A stretch of DNA of 64,000 nucleotides. Source: Triplophysa rosa (taxonomy: Eukaryota > Chordata > Actinopteri > Cypriniformes > Nemacheilidae). The translations under genes were made by a program, and so were the position numbers. Of the stretch, positions 1 to 11,603 are shown piece after piece. The notes below the pieces were generated by a model. It had not been told where the DNA came from. It worked only from the letters and a program-made list of their open reading frames with translations, and searched no databases. The DNA lies in the NCBI RefSeq assembly GCF_024868665.1, contig NC_079890.1, forward strand, positions 30,572,179 through 30,636,178. The letters are read 5' to 3'. Each line of letters begins with the position of its first letter. Position 1 is the first letter of the stretch.

Positions 1-49
1 TGAAATAAAACCGGAGGGTGGCGGCCTGGCGGGAGTGTTGACAGGTATG
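1..49. repeat. Truncated DNA-transposon end (CATACCTGTCAAC family)
   Basis: The window opens in a fragment ending GTTGACAGGTATG. The same terminal motif, preceded by the same GGAGGGTGGC stretch, occurs at 45757-45818. Inverted, it reads CATACCTGTCAAC, which I recall as a common fish DNA-transposon terminus. The rest of the copy lies outside the window. Confidence 0.4.
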
Positions 50-3000
50 CTCTGGATTCTCTGCCTAAAGATCAAGGTGTGGTGCCATGGGTGTAAAGAA
101 TCATTATTTCCTAAATGCTGTTCTTTCGCGTTCTTGTCTCTCAGTCTTTGGTTTTCTTTAAGCGCGGCACTGCGATTGCGCTTGTCAGCCATTAGATCAA
201 GCGTCTTAATGAGCAGACAGGTTTCAACTGCGGTAAACGTAACGGATAGAATCCACAAATGACCAATCAGGAAACGCCAACATGACTGACGGAACGATTA
301 GCCAATTAAACGACATCATTCCTTACATAAGGCAGTGCTATTGAACATTGGTAGGCCAATGCACAAAGTTTAAATGAAAAATAAAATAACTGGCATATAA
401 CTAAACAAATCAAATTAACGACAGCAGGGCCCCCTGAAGGGCGGGGCCCCTGGGCTGGAGCCCAGTCAAGGCCAATGGTAAGTCCGGCCTTGGCAGCGCA
501 TGTCCATTGTCCTTTCACACCAGTAGCGTATGCAATGCGCACCACGCTGCCTGGGTACCATGTGCAACAATGCAATTTTGCATTACGTTATTTTAAATAC
601 ATCAATGAGCAAAGTATCTTCCAGAACTTCATCAAAAAGCTTATTTTATGTAGATTGTATAACTTTGATTTGTTTTATCCGCCTGATTCATACTCTCTTA
701 GATCCACGTAGTACAATTTATAATTAAAAAGCCATCGTGCATTGAAGGATACGATTTAAGTCACTAAAGGGTTTACTTACCATATAGGAGAGAGTGATTG
801 ACTTGTGATGTGATCGCTTTTCTCTCACACATATGTAATATAAGCATATAACATGAGGTCGCATGATATAACATGAACGCACTGCTTACGCATGCTGTGT
901 GAAACGGGCGTTAGACATAGCAAAGTACACCTTGTTAACTTTTTCAGTTTCAGTTATTCACTGGTAAATCTCTAACCATTGTATCATATCCATACAGGCT
1001 ATTCATACTTGCATTCATATGCAAAAAGTCCAATCTATTTCCTATTCTCTCCAACCACAAAATGCTGACCCCTAATTATAACTTCAGAAGTGGAAAGTGT
1101 AGGATCTTAAGACAAGCATGTGAAGGCAGCATTTGTCCACGTGTAGCTGAGAGGAAGGATCTTGTACCGGGTGAGTAGAAGGCCATATGGAGGTCAGGTT
1201 AGGCTATAGCCAAACAGAAATGGCTGATCTTAACTGCCAGCAGGAGTTGTACCATTTAATGAAGGACTGAATGTAATGTGGGGCTATGCCCTTTGCAGCT
1301 GTGTACAGAATAGTGTTTCATACATTCTGTAGCCAGTGAAGAAACAGCAAAGGTGTGACAAGAGAATTTGCCAAGGTCAAAAACTGGTTAAACAGAAGAA
1401 TTTTGCACACGCGACAGGTAGTCCGATGAGAAAGAGAGGGTGTTGAAATAGTCTAGTCACAGGATGACTAATGCCTAGAGCGGAGTATGTCTTTAACTTC
1501 CATTTGTGCAACAAAAGGTATCGTGAACTTGCACAAAGTAAAACTATGTAGCTATTTGGAAGTAACAGCTCTCCTTTGTACACCAATAGCTGTATGGACG
1601 ATCTGTTACAGAAATCAATGAGCTTTTCATTGCAGACGCAGAGTGAAAATCTACGGATAAATTTGAAGAATTCTGAATCTAATCTTTGCAGCCAGGCGGT
1701 TATTTTAGTTCTGCATGAATACAGTCACGAAAGCATTGTTTTGTACAGTTTTTTAAAGTATGATTAAAGCTGATTTAACAATTGTCCAGTCTTAAATGGA
1801 TAAATCAAACGTCATTCATTTGATTTAAATAAGTGGTTTGTGCAGTAACTTTTGAGTAAATGTCATGCATCCCATTTAAATAATTTTCTTTATTCACACA
1901 GTGACTATTTCAGAGCAAATAACCTGCTGTTTTTTGGATAACTCTGTGGTCCTCTGTAATCTGATAAGAAATGTGAGTGACAGTACAGGAAGATAAAAAA
2001 GTAAACTATAAAAAAGTAAGTTGGTGAACAGAATTCACCAGTACTGGTCTGGAGTAGTTTATCTGTAATGCCTTTTCACTGCACTTTAATTGTATAACAA
2101 ATATAAAGTAAGACATTTTATTGGTATTGATATTTTCACTGGACACATATCATTGTTATTTTTATTTTTTGAGGATCAGACACCAAACACAAGGAATTAT
2201 AAATAGCATTGTGTGTCCCACAGGAGAAGGCAATAAAAGTAAAGCCCACCCAGAACACTGCATGAGGACTGTATCTTTCTTTGTGTATCGCCTTTAGTGG
2301 TGTGTGTATGTTTTATTTAGCATGACAATGCAAGCTTTGTGGAAAAACACACCACACCATCTCAAACCAACAAAATCTCTTCATTCTAAAGCCGGGTAGA
2401 GGCAGAGGCAGATTTGTTTTGAGAATGATGTGGCAGAAAATAGCCTCCTGAGATTCGTTGCCACTGCAAGCCAGACATATGTTGGAAATGGCCTGGTTTA
2501 ACCTGTGCACAAAAAGAAAGCAGTGCCAGTCGGTGTATGACTTATTTTATATATACTCTATGATGGATTCTTGATTGAAATGTAACTATGCTTAAATCTC
2601 ATTTGCAATCATACCATTGCCATTAAGAATTTCAGGACAATAATTGATAAAAATCAGGTTATCCCCTAACTGCATATGGATCATTCACTACCTTGCAGAG
2701 TGCAGTGTTGGTCTAAAATTAAATTCCATTACAGCACCAATTATCACACAATCAAATAAGATGGAAGGGCCGAACAAGATGAACTGGCCTTTGATAGGGT
2801 GGTACCAAAGACAGGAGCAATTATACCTATATCGATCGTATACTCTGATAATTGAATTTTACGAGGGGTAAAAATCAATTGTAATCAGACTGTGGGATGC
2901 CGAGTATGTCCATTTTCACAAAACATGCCACCTTTTTCAATGCATTTTGTGTTAGTCAGGTGAGATATGATAACCACAACAGAGTTACTGATCCTACTAA

Positions 3001-3186
3001 AGTGTAAAAAGTGTAGCTCAGATCTCTTTTCTTTCTATACTATCAAGTATATGAGTTTTATTCTGTTGTGTGTACTGTATATTGAAGAAGGGCTTGTGGA
3101 TATAGCTGCTGAGCTTGGTTGTAAAAGTAGTTTTAAAGTCGTGAACTTATTGTAATTCTATTATCTACTTACTGCATCGATGCTCA
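50..3186. other. Gene-free unique DNA
   Basis: I see no gene. The longest open frames are under 95 codons, overlap on both strands and match nothing I recognise. A GC-rich patch at 421-500, with palindromic GGGGCCCC-type runs, resembles the end of a fish hAT-like repeat, but no partner end was found. The remainder is AT-rich and looks like single-copy sequence. Confidence 0.5.
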
Positions 3187-3595
3187 GGGGCCTCATTTAC
3201 AAAATGTACGCAAAAATCCACGGCAGCGTTCATATTTATAAAAACGGTCTTTGACGTGGAAAAGTGTTTAGCGCCATGTCAGGGTCTGAGCAGACGTACG
3301 CACTTTTGCTTGTCCGAGTGCTGCAGGTTTTTGGAAAATAAACCATCCTTGCCGCTTGTAAAGGATTTGGACGTTGACAGGTGCTCTTTCATATATCAAT
3401 GACATTATTTCGACATCGTTAAAAGGTGGAGATCTGAAACTGTTAGCTGTGCGCAATTTTACGATCATTTGCAATTTATAGACTTCATATCTGATAGAGA
3501 GGCATACAAGCGTTTTCACACATACGCACTTTGAGAAATGATCGTAAAATCGAATTTAGGATGGTTTCTACGCAATATTCTATAAATGAGGCCCC
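3187..3595. mobile_element. MITE with GGGGCCTCATTTA-type inverted ends
   Basis: The left end reads GGGGCCTCATTTACAAAA and the right end reads ATAAATGAGGCCCC, so the terminal inverted repeats agree over about 14 bp. Inner parts are also partly complementary (GTACGC and CTACGC blocks). The ends resemble those of the Harbinger-like element at 42298-46050 (GGGCCTCATTCAT). No clear TSD is visible and no transposase is encoded, so this is a short non-autonomous copy. Confidence 0.65.
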
Positions 3596-4240
3596 GGGTG
3601 TTTAGAGTCTTTTAAAGACTGCATTTGTATACAGGGTCCAAAATTAGCTCTGTGACGTACCTGCTAATGGTGAGTGAAAATTATTGGCCATAAATATTTC
3701 TTACATTTTTTGCATTATTTCTATTACAAAATGTAAATGGAAGGTTCTTACCAATGGGAATATTTGGCTGTTTGTTTTGTTTTTACATATTTATGACGTA
3801 GGTCATTGTGTCACTCGGTCTCTCAGTAAGTTGGTAAAACTGCACCCGTCACAAAAACATTGTTTTTATCTGCCGTTTACCAAAATTAATTCTGACCCTC
3901 ATTTGTATGTGTTTCACTTTCTTTCATCCACTCTCATTTCAAACCGTTGACTTTGTGTGAAGAAGGAGCTCCACTTACATCTTGTCTCGATGTAATGACA
4001 AACCAGTCGTGGCTTTTCACAGCTACAGTTTGTTCCCACATTAAAGAACATCACCCTCATGATATTAATCTCATTTGTCTGATGCATTCTAATTAATGTT
4101 TCAGACAATGCACACTGAGTTTGTTGCCAGAGAAGCTAGTTGGACAGAATGATTCAATCATGAACTTAAGACAATCAATTATGCTAATGCATAAATAACA
4201 ATATTTTAGTGCATACTTTAAATAGCCATATACAGTAATA

Positions 4241-4477
4241 TATATGAAGAGTTTGGTTCCAAAATAAGATAACTCGGTTTTAATTTTTTTTCAAAAATCA
4301 TGTTTTTTTATTTTGCATTCCAATTAATATCAATCAAACTGCAGTTGGTTTGTTTTGATTTAAGCCATACAACTAAAAAAAATACAGCTAACTAACAATA
4401 AAACATGATAACATAATAAAAAACATGATTTTTTTTTAAACGGAGTTATCTCATTTTGGAACCAAACTCTTCATATA
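4241..4477. mobile_element. Near-palindromic MITE
   Basis: The two ends are inverted copies of about 35 bp, beginning ATGAAGAGTTTGGTTCC and ending GGAACCAAACTCTTCAT, and the complementarity continues inward through ATCATG/CATGAT blocks. TATA sits on both sides, compatible with a TA target duplication as in Tc1/mariner elements. The interior is very AT-rich and non-coding. Confidence 0.7.
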
Positions 4478-4500
4478 CTGAACTACCTAACCCTACTTGT

Positions 4501-4990
4501 TTAAAGGGGTCATATGGCATGAATACGTGTTTTTCTGTGTCTTTGGTGTGTTATAAGTTGCTCATGCATGTATTAGACACGTAAAATTGCAAAAAATTAA
4601 ATGGTCGGAGCAAAACATGCATCCTATCTAAAAGTGAATGCTCACCCAGACCTGCATGAAACGCCTCTTGTAACCACACCTCCACAAATCTACGTCAGTT
4701 CGTGGTATGATTTGACTAAGACCGCCCAAATGTATACGCAAGTAAGGTGGGTGTACCTGTCAGTACAATTGCTTTGGAACCTGATGTTCCAAATATGGTA
4801 AGAGGCGTTACATTTCTGTCACACACTTGCAGCATTCGACCAATCACTACGCACTGGTTAACTGGCCAATCATAGCACACCTCGCTTTTCAGAGAGGCGG
4901 GGCAAAGAGGAGATACAAACATGCACAGTATGTGGAAAATACAGCTTTTTTTAACCTTAAATCGAGTATACACATTGCATTACATTTCAC
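4501..4990 (+). mobile_element. TTAAAGGGGTCA MITE, copy 1 (3' end truncated)
   Basis: This is one of three copies of a roughly 0.5-kb repeat; the others are at 33653-34212 (inverted) and 44237-44790. It starts TTAAAGGGGTCATATGGC. The same start is seen inverted at the other end of copy 2, which makes it a terminal inverted repeat. The TTAAAGG start fits the TTAA target site and end motif of T2/Kolobok-type MITEs, but piggyBac-like origin cannot be excluded. This copy diverges after about 4990 and lacks its right terminus. Confidence 0.7.
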
Positions 4991-5592
4991 TGTACACAGT
5001 ACGAAACATAAAATTCTGGAGGACACGACGTATTGTTGAGGGACTCACAGCATTTATGTTCGCAGAAATTGTGGCATCATTAAGGATAAGGTTATGTATA
5101 TTTCACGAATTCTAATAGCATTATTGGCCAAAACCAAATTCACGATAGCCGTCTATTGCTCTTCAGTGAACATGTGACCTCGCCCACCATGAAACCTTCG
5201 CTTTTCCACTCTGTAGAAGTGCCATAAACTATAACATAATATACTATTTATACAATATGGTCAGAATGTCTTCTTACAGTTGGCTGTACTGTTGTACAGT
5301 GTGATACCTCATCAGACTGTGACCAATGCAGTGCACTGTAGTAAATGAACGCAAGAGTACTACTGTAAAATATATGTGTTATAGCCTATGCTGTTTGTGT
5401 ACATTAGAATATGTGTACATACTGTAACAGTAGGTTGTTACATACCTGTTCTCATTTCTAAAGGATCGAATTATACCTGCCATTGTAAATCGACTCAAAT
5501 TGGGCTGGACTTTCTGTACAGCCTCTCTCGTTGTTACAGTAAACCGTGGTTTATCACATGATCAATGACTGTGGCCCTAATCTCATTCGAGA

Positions 5593-5690
5593 CCACACTT
5601 CTTGTTCCTCGTCCTCTTCTTCCGACTCGTCCTCCTCTAATTCCAACTCTGCCTCGTCCTCTGGCTCTCCCTCCAACTCCCCTTACTCTG
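5593..5690. repeat. Pyrimidine-rich TCC/TCT low-complexity tract
   Basis: The tract is dominated by TCCTCGTCC, TCTTCC and CCTCTAATTCC-like units and yields a serine-rich open frame on the plus strand that I do not regard as a gene. The flanking 5.2-6.1 kb has TACAGT-rich and TGTGTG-rich segments that resemble an old, degenerate fish repeat, but no end pair could be defined. Confidence 0.45.
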
Positions 5691-6099
5691 TCTACATTGT
5701 TCGCATCCATTGTTCAAAGCCTATAACTTGACCCTTGGCCTATTTATAGGCCTCTTCTAAAGTGATGATTGGTTGATGTTAAGTAAAGCAATGAGTGTTT
5801 GCACATGTGAGGAGTTAGTGTGAGGCACTGAAGAATTAGTGTGGCATTTTGATTGGTTGTGTTTGAAAAAGGAAATCAATATACTTCCTGTAAGATTTTT
5901 GTGTGTTACATAGAGAATTGTGTGTTGTGTTTTGCAAAAAGTGATTTATGAAACTGAAAACTGAGTCAAAGGTCGAGAATTAGTGTATGGTTTTGCCGAT
6001 TTGGTGTGTGGTTCTGGTGTTTGAGTGTCAGGTTTCAGAAATTGTGTGACAAGTAAACATTTTGTGTGTAAGCAGTTGAAAAAAACTGTAAACATGCAT

Positions 6100-6240
6100 G
6101 TCAAGTCAAGTCAACTTTATTTATATAGTGCTTTTTACAATTTTCATTGTTACAAAGCAGCTGTAAATAAAGCATATTGACTATAAGGAAAAAAGCACAC
6201 ATTTAAGATAAGGGAGAGAGAAACACAGTTATAATATTAA
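6100..6240 (-). repeat. Retroposon 3' tail (TATATAAATAAAG type)
   Basis: On the minus strand this reads through a GCTGCTTTGTAACA block, then TTGTAAAAAGCACTATATAAATAAAG, ending in TTGACTTGACTTGAC repeats. The same tail occurs on the plus strand at 15940-15995. It is the familiar cyprinid LINE/SINE 3' end. No reverse transcriptase frame is attached. Confidence 0.6.
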
Positions 6241-8212
6241 AATAAATATATAATGTGAATGCAGGACTAAGTTGGTGCACAAGGACTGCTGGGTAAATTT
6301 CCCTCTTCGCTTCTGATGACAGATGCTGATGAATATGTTTTGCTGAATCAAGTTTTACATGTAAGGTTTAAAGTTTAACGTATATGTGCCAGTAACATTG
6401 ACTGGCCAGAATGATTCCTATAAGCAAGACAGCTTGTACTTTAAATTCACCAGTCTGAAAACACAACCACAAGGTTAAAACTGTGTGCCATCTGTTGTCT
6501 TATTGGCCTCAAGCATTTTCAAATGAAAATCCAGCAACAGTCCTGCAGAGAGTGCATCTTCTGGTTTAATCCTTCCGATGAGATACAGTGCGTCAGCACT
6601 TGAAGGTCCCAGAGGCTCATACGTCTATTATCTAAAATTGAAAACCATCTTTGTTTTGTTTCTTATTTGTTTTCTTTGTTTCTCATCCCCTTTTTTGTGG
6701 GATTACTTTCACAATGCTATTTCACATAAAAGGGAAATCATTAATCATTTTCATTAACCCAAAATTTCGTAGTGCCTCTTGAAGGAGCACTTAAAACATT
6801 TACGAGTGCAAAATAAAAAATGCTATAATGGTAATATAATAATACAAGGTGCCAGGAATTTATTGAGCTGCTGTCTCCTGTCATATTTGTTGATACACAT
6901 GAGGTTTGATTGCTGTGAAGTTGATTAGGTGTCAACAATAAGCGACCTCTCTCTCACCTTGGGCGCAGATCTAATCCCTTTAAGACAGTGGAATGTCTCA
7001 GTTCTGCGGATGCCAAGTGAATAAATATGTGCTGAAAGAAAGCTTGAGGATAAAGCTTTGCGTTTCTCCAAATCTGTCTATTCACAAATCTCCTGATGAC
7101 TTCGTAAACTGGCTGTCTTTCTTCCTTCTGTCTTTAACCATCCCACAGTTCGATGCTAAACATTACTGAATAGCATGCTTTTCATGGAGACGCTGTCGTA
7201 TGGATGAGTTAAACACAGAAGGTGAGTCGAGGCGAAGAGAGAGAATAGGAGAAAGAGATCTCAGGCTAAGACCGTTCTCCCGAATCCCCAGAAGAACAAT
7301 AAATTGGATGATCTTCTAGAGCGAATACTAATAGCCAGCTGAGGTCAGAGCGGACCCCTCACGCACCGTGGCTCCGCTCTATTCTATTATCATTTCTCAC
7401 CTTGTTAGCCCTAACACCAGGGCCTAGGGTCTGTTAGCAAGACTTTCGTGGCGTGATCAATACCGCAGTAAGCCCAGAGACGGACCAAGCGTGGAACAGT
7501 AAAAACAGACCAGAGATTATGGTGGAGCGAGAAGTCGGGGGGAGGACTTATCCCTGCGAAAGAATGGTCAAGGGTTTTAAAATAATTGGCCCTACCTCAT
7601 CCGGGTCTGAGGCGGCAGATGAATCGGACGGTATCAGAGAAGACCCACGATGTTCAATTATTCATGTATGTGGCGGTTACACCAGCTTGCTATAATAAAG
7701 CCCCCAGTTGCACCATTTGCAAGGAGCCACCCAATCAGTGCCAAAAGTTTGATGAAAAATATCTGGCTCTGGCAATGTCACGGTTTATCCTGTAATGGCT
7801 GTACAAACTAACCTCAGTTGTTAACAGAAAGTGTCTAAGGGCGAGCAAGTGATTGGATTTCCATTTTTAAAGATGTGCTGTCTAAGCAGGTATGGATACA
7901 TGCATGAGAATCATTTTAGGGGATGATTTTTCCATTTACCTTTACCTCAAACATGAGAACGGTGTCACTAGTTGCACATATAAAAATAGAACATTTCCTT
8001 TTCCGAGGAGCTTAAACTTTTCCGAAGAGCTTAAACTATCAAGAAGCATACGGTATCCAGTTTCTGTGTTATAAGATACTATAAGGTCACTTATAGAATC
8101 TCAGCAATGTTTAACACTATCTCTAAAGCTTACCTCTTTCTCATATTCATTTGTTGAGAAGGGGTCATGTCAAGTTTTTTTACACTTTATAAGCTCAATA
8201 TCAGGGTACTTC
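6241..8212. other. Gene-free region with one unrecognised 80-codon frame
   Basis: No gene could be supported. The plus-strand frame at 7453-7695 starts only with GTG, encodes 80 residues and lies in a locally GC-richer patch, but it has no motif I recognise and no splice context. The rest is AT-rich unique sequence. Confidence 0.4.
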
Positions 8213-8286
8213 TGTCAGGACCCAAGCTCGAACTCGGGTCTCTGGTGTGAGAGACAGTCACTTAACCAATTGAGCCACTACAGGGA
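8213..8286 (-). repeat. tRNA-Glu-like sequence at the Gypsy LTR end
   Basis: Read on the minus strand, this 74-bp stretch begins TCCCTG, carries an A-box-like TGGCTCAATTGG, a CTCTCAC segment as in the tRNA-Glu anticodon loop, and a B-box-like GAGTTCGAGC. A possible T stem pairs CCCGAG with CTTGGG. It ends in GGTCCTGACA, the apparent LTR terminus. It is too diverged to call a functional tRNA gene. It may be a tRNA-derived part of the LTR or a SINE head. Confidence 0.5.
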
Positions 8287-8472
8287 GGTTGAACCCAGAA
8301 GGTAAGGCAGACACAGGAAGTCTTGTAGTTCAGTTTATTAACAAAAGGGAAAATCCCAAGGCAAAAATAGTAATTCCACAAGGCAAAAATAATAGTAAAC
8401 TCAGAAAGGCCTCAAGCAGAGTCCATGAAAGCAAAAAGTTTACCAAATAGAAATCCAAAAGGTTAATCCAGC

Positions 8473-9397
8473 TCAAGGACAATGGCTACAATCCAACAGG
8501 TAATGGGTACACACATTCAAACTCAGCAAGGAACCAAAGAAAACTTTGGTATTGTGCGCATAATCTGCCCAAACAATAAAAGATGACCAGGTGGATGGGT
8601 TGCTCGAAGCCATGCATCTAAGAGTGGTCTCTAGCTCCTGGTTCATTCTCTCTGTCTGGCCATTGGATTCAGGGTGGTAACCTGATGACAGGCTAGCTGT
8701 GGTCCCTAGGAGTTGGCAAAATGCCTTCCAGAATCTCAAGGAAAACTGGGGGCCTTTGTCTGAAACCATGTCCTGGGGAATGCCAAAGACTCGGAATACG
8801 TGATTGATGATCAGTCCAGAAGTTTCCTTAGCAGTGGATAGCTTTGGTAAAGGAATGAATCTGGCAGCCTTTGAGAATCTGTCGATGACGACTAGAATAA
8901 CAGTATTGCCTTGAGATGAGGGAAGACCCGTAATAAAATCCAACGAGATGTGGGACCATGGCCGACGGGGAATGGGCAGAGGATGGAGTAACCCTTGAGG
9001 ATGGAGATGAGAAGGTTTTCCCTGATTACAAACTGGGCAGGCTTTGATGAAGGTACTGAAATCCTCCTTAACAGTGGGCCACCAGAACTGTCTTTGGATG
9101 AACTTCAGGGTGCGACCAGCGCCCAGGTGGCATGTAAGGCGAGAAGAGTGTCCCCATAGAAGAATCTAAAAATCGCACTGCCTTGGGGACAAACAGACGA
9201 TTGGCTGGTCCCTCTCCCAGACCCGGTTCGACAGTTTGAGCTTGTCTCACAGTGTCCTCAATTTTCCAAGAAACCGGAGCCACGATTTTGGTACTAGGAA
9301 TTATGGGCATGTCAGTGTCCTCCCGAATGGTGGGAGCATATACTCGGGACAAGGTGTCAGGTTTGAGGTTTTTTGAGCCGGGGCGATATGAGTACAA
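8473..9397 (-). pseudogene. Gypsy pol: linker, HHCC zinc region and DDE integrase
   Basis: The [15 protein letters not shown] linker starts the segment. After another shift near 9140 the zinc-binding region is readable ([19 protein letters not shown] ... CPVCNQGK). The core follows with [24 protein letters not shown] and [17 protein letters not shown], which carry the Asp, Asp and Glu of a retroviral-type integrase. The core is continuous for about 150 codons. The frame ends at about 8473, before any chromodomain or GPY/F region, because the 3' part of pol is deleted. Integrase normally inserts element cDNA into chromosomes; this copy lacks its C-terminus and upstream frame continuity. Confidence 0.88.
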
Positions 9398-9938
9398 ACT
9401 GGAACCGGTTGAAAAACAGGGACCATCGAGCTTGTTTGGAGTTCAATCGTTTGGCCTGTTGGATATACTCCAGATTTTTATGGTCTGTGAGAACTTGAAA
9501 TGGTTGAGTTGCCCCCTCAAGCCAATGTCTCCACTCTTCTAATGCCAATTTGACCGCTAGAAGCTCACGGTCCCCTACATCATAATTCCTCTCTGTAGGC
9601 GTGAGTCGGTGCAAAAAAAAGGCACAAGGGTGGAGCTTTTGGTCCTCACCCTTCTGTGATAAAACAACTCCCACGTCTGAAGCATGTACCTCCACCACAA
9701 AGGGCCTGTCCATATCGGGAAGTGTCAGGATGGGGGCGGAGATGATGCGCTGCTTTAGCTTCTGGAAGGCCGCCTCAGCTTCAGTGCCCTAAAGGAACTT
9801 TGCGTTGCCTCCCTTGGTGAGAACAGAGAGAATGCCTGCTATCGAGCTAAAGTTCTTTATGAACTTCCGATAGAAGTTAGTGAAACCGAGGAATCGTTGA
9901 ACTTCCTTCAGAGATGTGGGGGTGGGCCAGTTTAGTTT
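9357..9938 (-). pseudogene. Gypsy pol: RT C-terminus and RNase H
   Basis: The segment opens with the RT connection motif [12 protein letters not shown], typical of Ty3/Gypsy. A stop codon falls near 9790, just before the GTEAEAAF stretch. RNase H follows with its acidic residues visible: VEVHASD (first Asp), GDRELLAV (Glu) and [10 protein letters not shown] (Asp). The motif VGVGAVLSQ is shortened to VGVVLSQ, a small in-frame loss near the active site. The frame shifts around 9365-9395, where the conserved YRPGSKN linker continues in the 9068-9397 frame. The protein would copy element RNA and degrade the template; here it cannot be made intact. Confidence 0.85.
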
Positions 9939-10177
9939 TTTTTTTTTTAGAGTTAGAGAATGCATGTACTAATCTTTCTTAGCAAAAGCACAATGTAGAC
10001 AAATTTGTTTTACATTTATTTCACATTACATGGTGTAATTTTACTTTGCCTCAAAGTTCAAGTACGCATTTTCGCAGCCGGCATTCTTTAAATTTGTGTC
10101 GTCCAATGGGATTGTAGCCCACGCGATGCATTTTATGCGGGCAAAGAATTTGAGATGCATGACGGTTATTCGACATC
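9939..10177. other. Spacer between Gypsy remnant and exon-like segment
   Basis: A T-run at 9938-9950 marks the truncation point of the Gypsy remnant. The following 200 bp become GC-richer toward 10060-10170 and precede the ATG at 10178. No TATA box could be assigned with confidence. Confidence 0.3.
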
Positions 10178-10268
10178 ATGGCTCTCTCGCTTCAGATGTT
10201 GTCGACGGAGGATCTTAAAAAATTGAAAGAAGCTGGAATACATGTCACTGAAGCACAGAAATTTAGAG
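10178..10268 (+). CDS. Candidate first coding exon (unidentified)
   Basis: An ATG in good context (ATCATGG) opens a 30-codon frame with MALSLQMLSTEDLKKLK near its start. The frame runs straight into a consensus donor, AGAG|GTAAGTTT, ending in phase 1. The peptide is rich in Lys, Glu and Leu and looks protein-like. I do not recognise it. The phase does not match directly with the exon-like segment at 10996, since both visible acceptors there give an immediate stop when joined in phase 1. Another exon would be needed, or this is chance or a decayed gene. Confidence 0.35.
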
Positions 10269-10995
10269 GTAAGTTTAGTTTTAAGTACTATGAAAATCTG
10301 TTGGTTCCCTAGTCGATTCCTTGACATTATCTCTGTAGCTAGGCCTACCTGGCGCGTGAGAGAAACCTTTCTTCGAAAACACTGACCTGACAAAACCAAC
10401 CCATTGTTATTACGTTAAGCTTATTGTTATTATTACAATTATTTTAATATTTGGCCAGGAATTAAGATATAACTTTTCGCATAACTTATACTCTACCGCG
10501 AGACACTGTGAAAACAGCGGTGAAACGGCCATAGAAACAGTTAAAACCCATCGCGTTTTGTGTGAATCAGCTTTTACCACAAACTTATAAATTCAGATTT
10601 TTGTTCACCATTAATTATCAAAACTGGTGAACTCGTGAAAGAAGTTTCTAGTCTTAGAAGCAAAATTATTTCAATTAGCAGATCAAATCATATATGAATC
10701 ACCAGTGAAAATAAAGATAACGAGTCTTTTAACTGTGTGCACCAGTTACTAATGTGTCTATCCATGTGAGAGGAAACAAACCTTTCACATCCGTGTCAAT
10801 TTTACTCAATATGCTGCACCAGCTAATCTCACAGCACTTTATTTTGGGTGTGATGTACTGATTGTATTGTACACTTTACAAAAAAGTACAAAAACTGTTT
10901 GCAAAGGATTTTAAAATCTGGTCTGGTTATGCAGTTCTGATAGATGGTGAATTGTTTTGCTGAGAGATGTTTAACATTTTCTTTTTTTCTCACAG

Positions 10996-11310
10996 TGTGA
11001 TGCTGATACCCCATACCCAACCATACAGGTGGTTGAAACTGACTGGAAAACAGCTTTCTCCAAGAGGGTTCAAGTTCTTGTAAAAGTGGATGGTGTGAAG
11101 GTGTGCAGGGGTATAGGAGTTGAAGAAGGGATAATTATGGCCTTCAGTGCTTACTTTGTTTTAAACTTGTCATATGCACCCTATATCAAGAACACACTGA
11201 CCTTCTTGCAGCATGCCATAGCCAAGATCACTGAAGTGGGTGGCAAGCCCCTTCCAATAACTCACCTGAATTACCAATATCCTGTGCTGAACATACCACA
11301 ACTTTATTGA
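10996..11310 (+). pseudogene. Exon-like fragment of a possible teleost-expanded family
   Basis: A strong acceptor (CTTTTTTTCTCACAG) precedes an open frame of about 104 codons to a TGA at 11308-11310. Readable blocks are QVLVKVDGVKVCRGIGVEEG, FSAYFVLNLSYAP, and NTLTFLQHAIAKITEVGGKP. I recall similar VKVDG...FSAYFVFN...YP...NTLTFLQ patterns in the C-terminal part of many predicted uncharacterised teleost proteins, but could not check this. After KPLPIT the peptide departs from the pattern I remember. A second open stretch (KVQKKNFHLKEWIAV) follows in another frame before a GTAAGT at 11363. A decayed or partial gene copy is the likeliest reading. Confidence 0.45.
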
Positions 11311-11603
11311 TGCATATTGATAAGGTGCAGAAGAAAAACTTTCACCTGAAGGAGTGGATAGCTGTAAGTCATCTTTTACATTGTCTTTCAAACGTCATGT
11401 CTATCATAAACAAGAAAATTGTTGTACCTCCTGATGTAATCGATGTTACTGAACACATTTAAGGATGTATTCATAGTTGACTATATCCATGCAGCAAAAA
11501 TTCATTTTTTTTCTTCAAATTAAGTTTATATGAAATGTCAAAACTGTATGGCTTCTGTGTGGCAATTTTTTATATCAGTTATGTATGATTCACACTTTCA
11601 CAC

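Larger units (their letters stand above)
8213..9938 (-). mobile_element. Ty3/Gypsy LTR retrotransposon remnant
   Basis: On the minus strand the order is end of reverse transcriptase (from 9938), RNase H, linker, zinc-binding HHCC region, integrase core (to about 8473), then an LTR end at 8213. RT-RNaseH-IN is the Ty3/Gypsy order. The 5' half (gag, protease, most of RT, 5' LTR) is missing; the break lies next to a T-run at 9938-9950. The integrase C-terminus and start of the 3' LTR are also deleted. Frameshifts and a stop near 9790 show it is dead. The LTR part contains AATAAA and ends GGTCCTGACA on the minus strand. Confidence 0.88.

Noticed and set aside
5546..5731. Serine-rich 61-codon frame
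   Set aside because: It is a translation of a TCC/TCT low-complexity tract, with no other support.
9252..9792. Plus-strand frames of 96 and 63 codons
   Set aside because: They are antisense to the Gypsy RNase H and linker frames.
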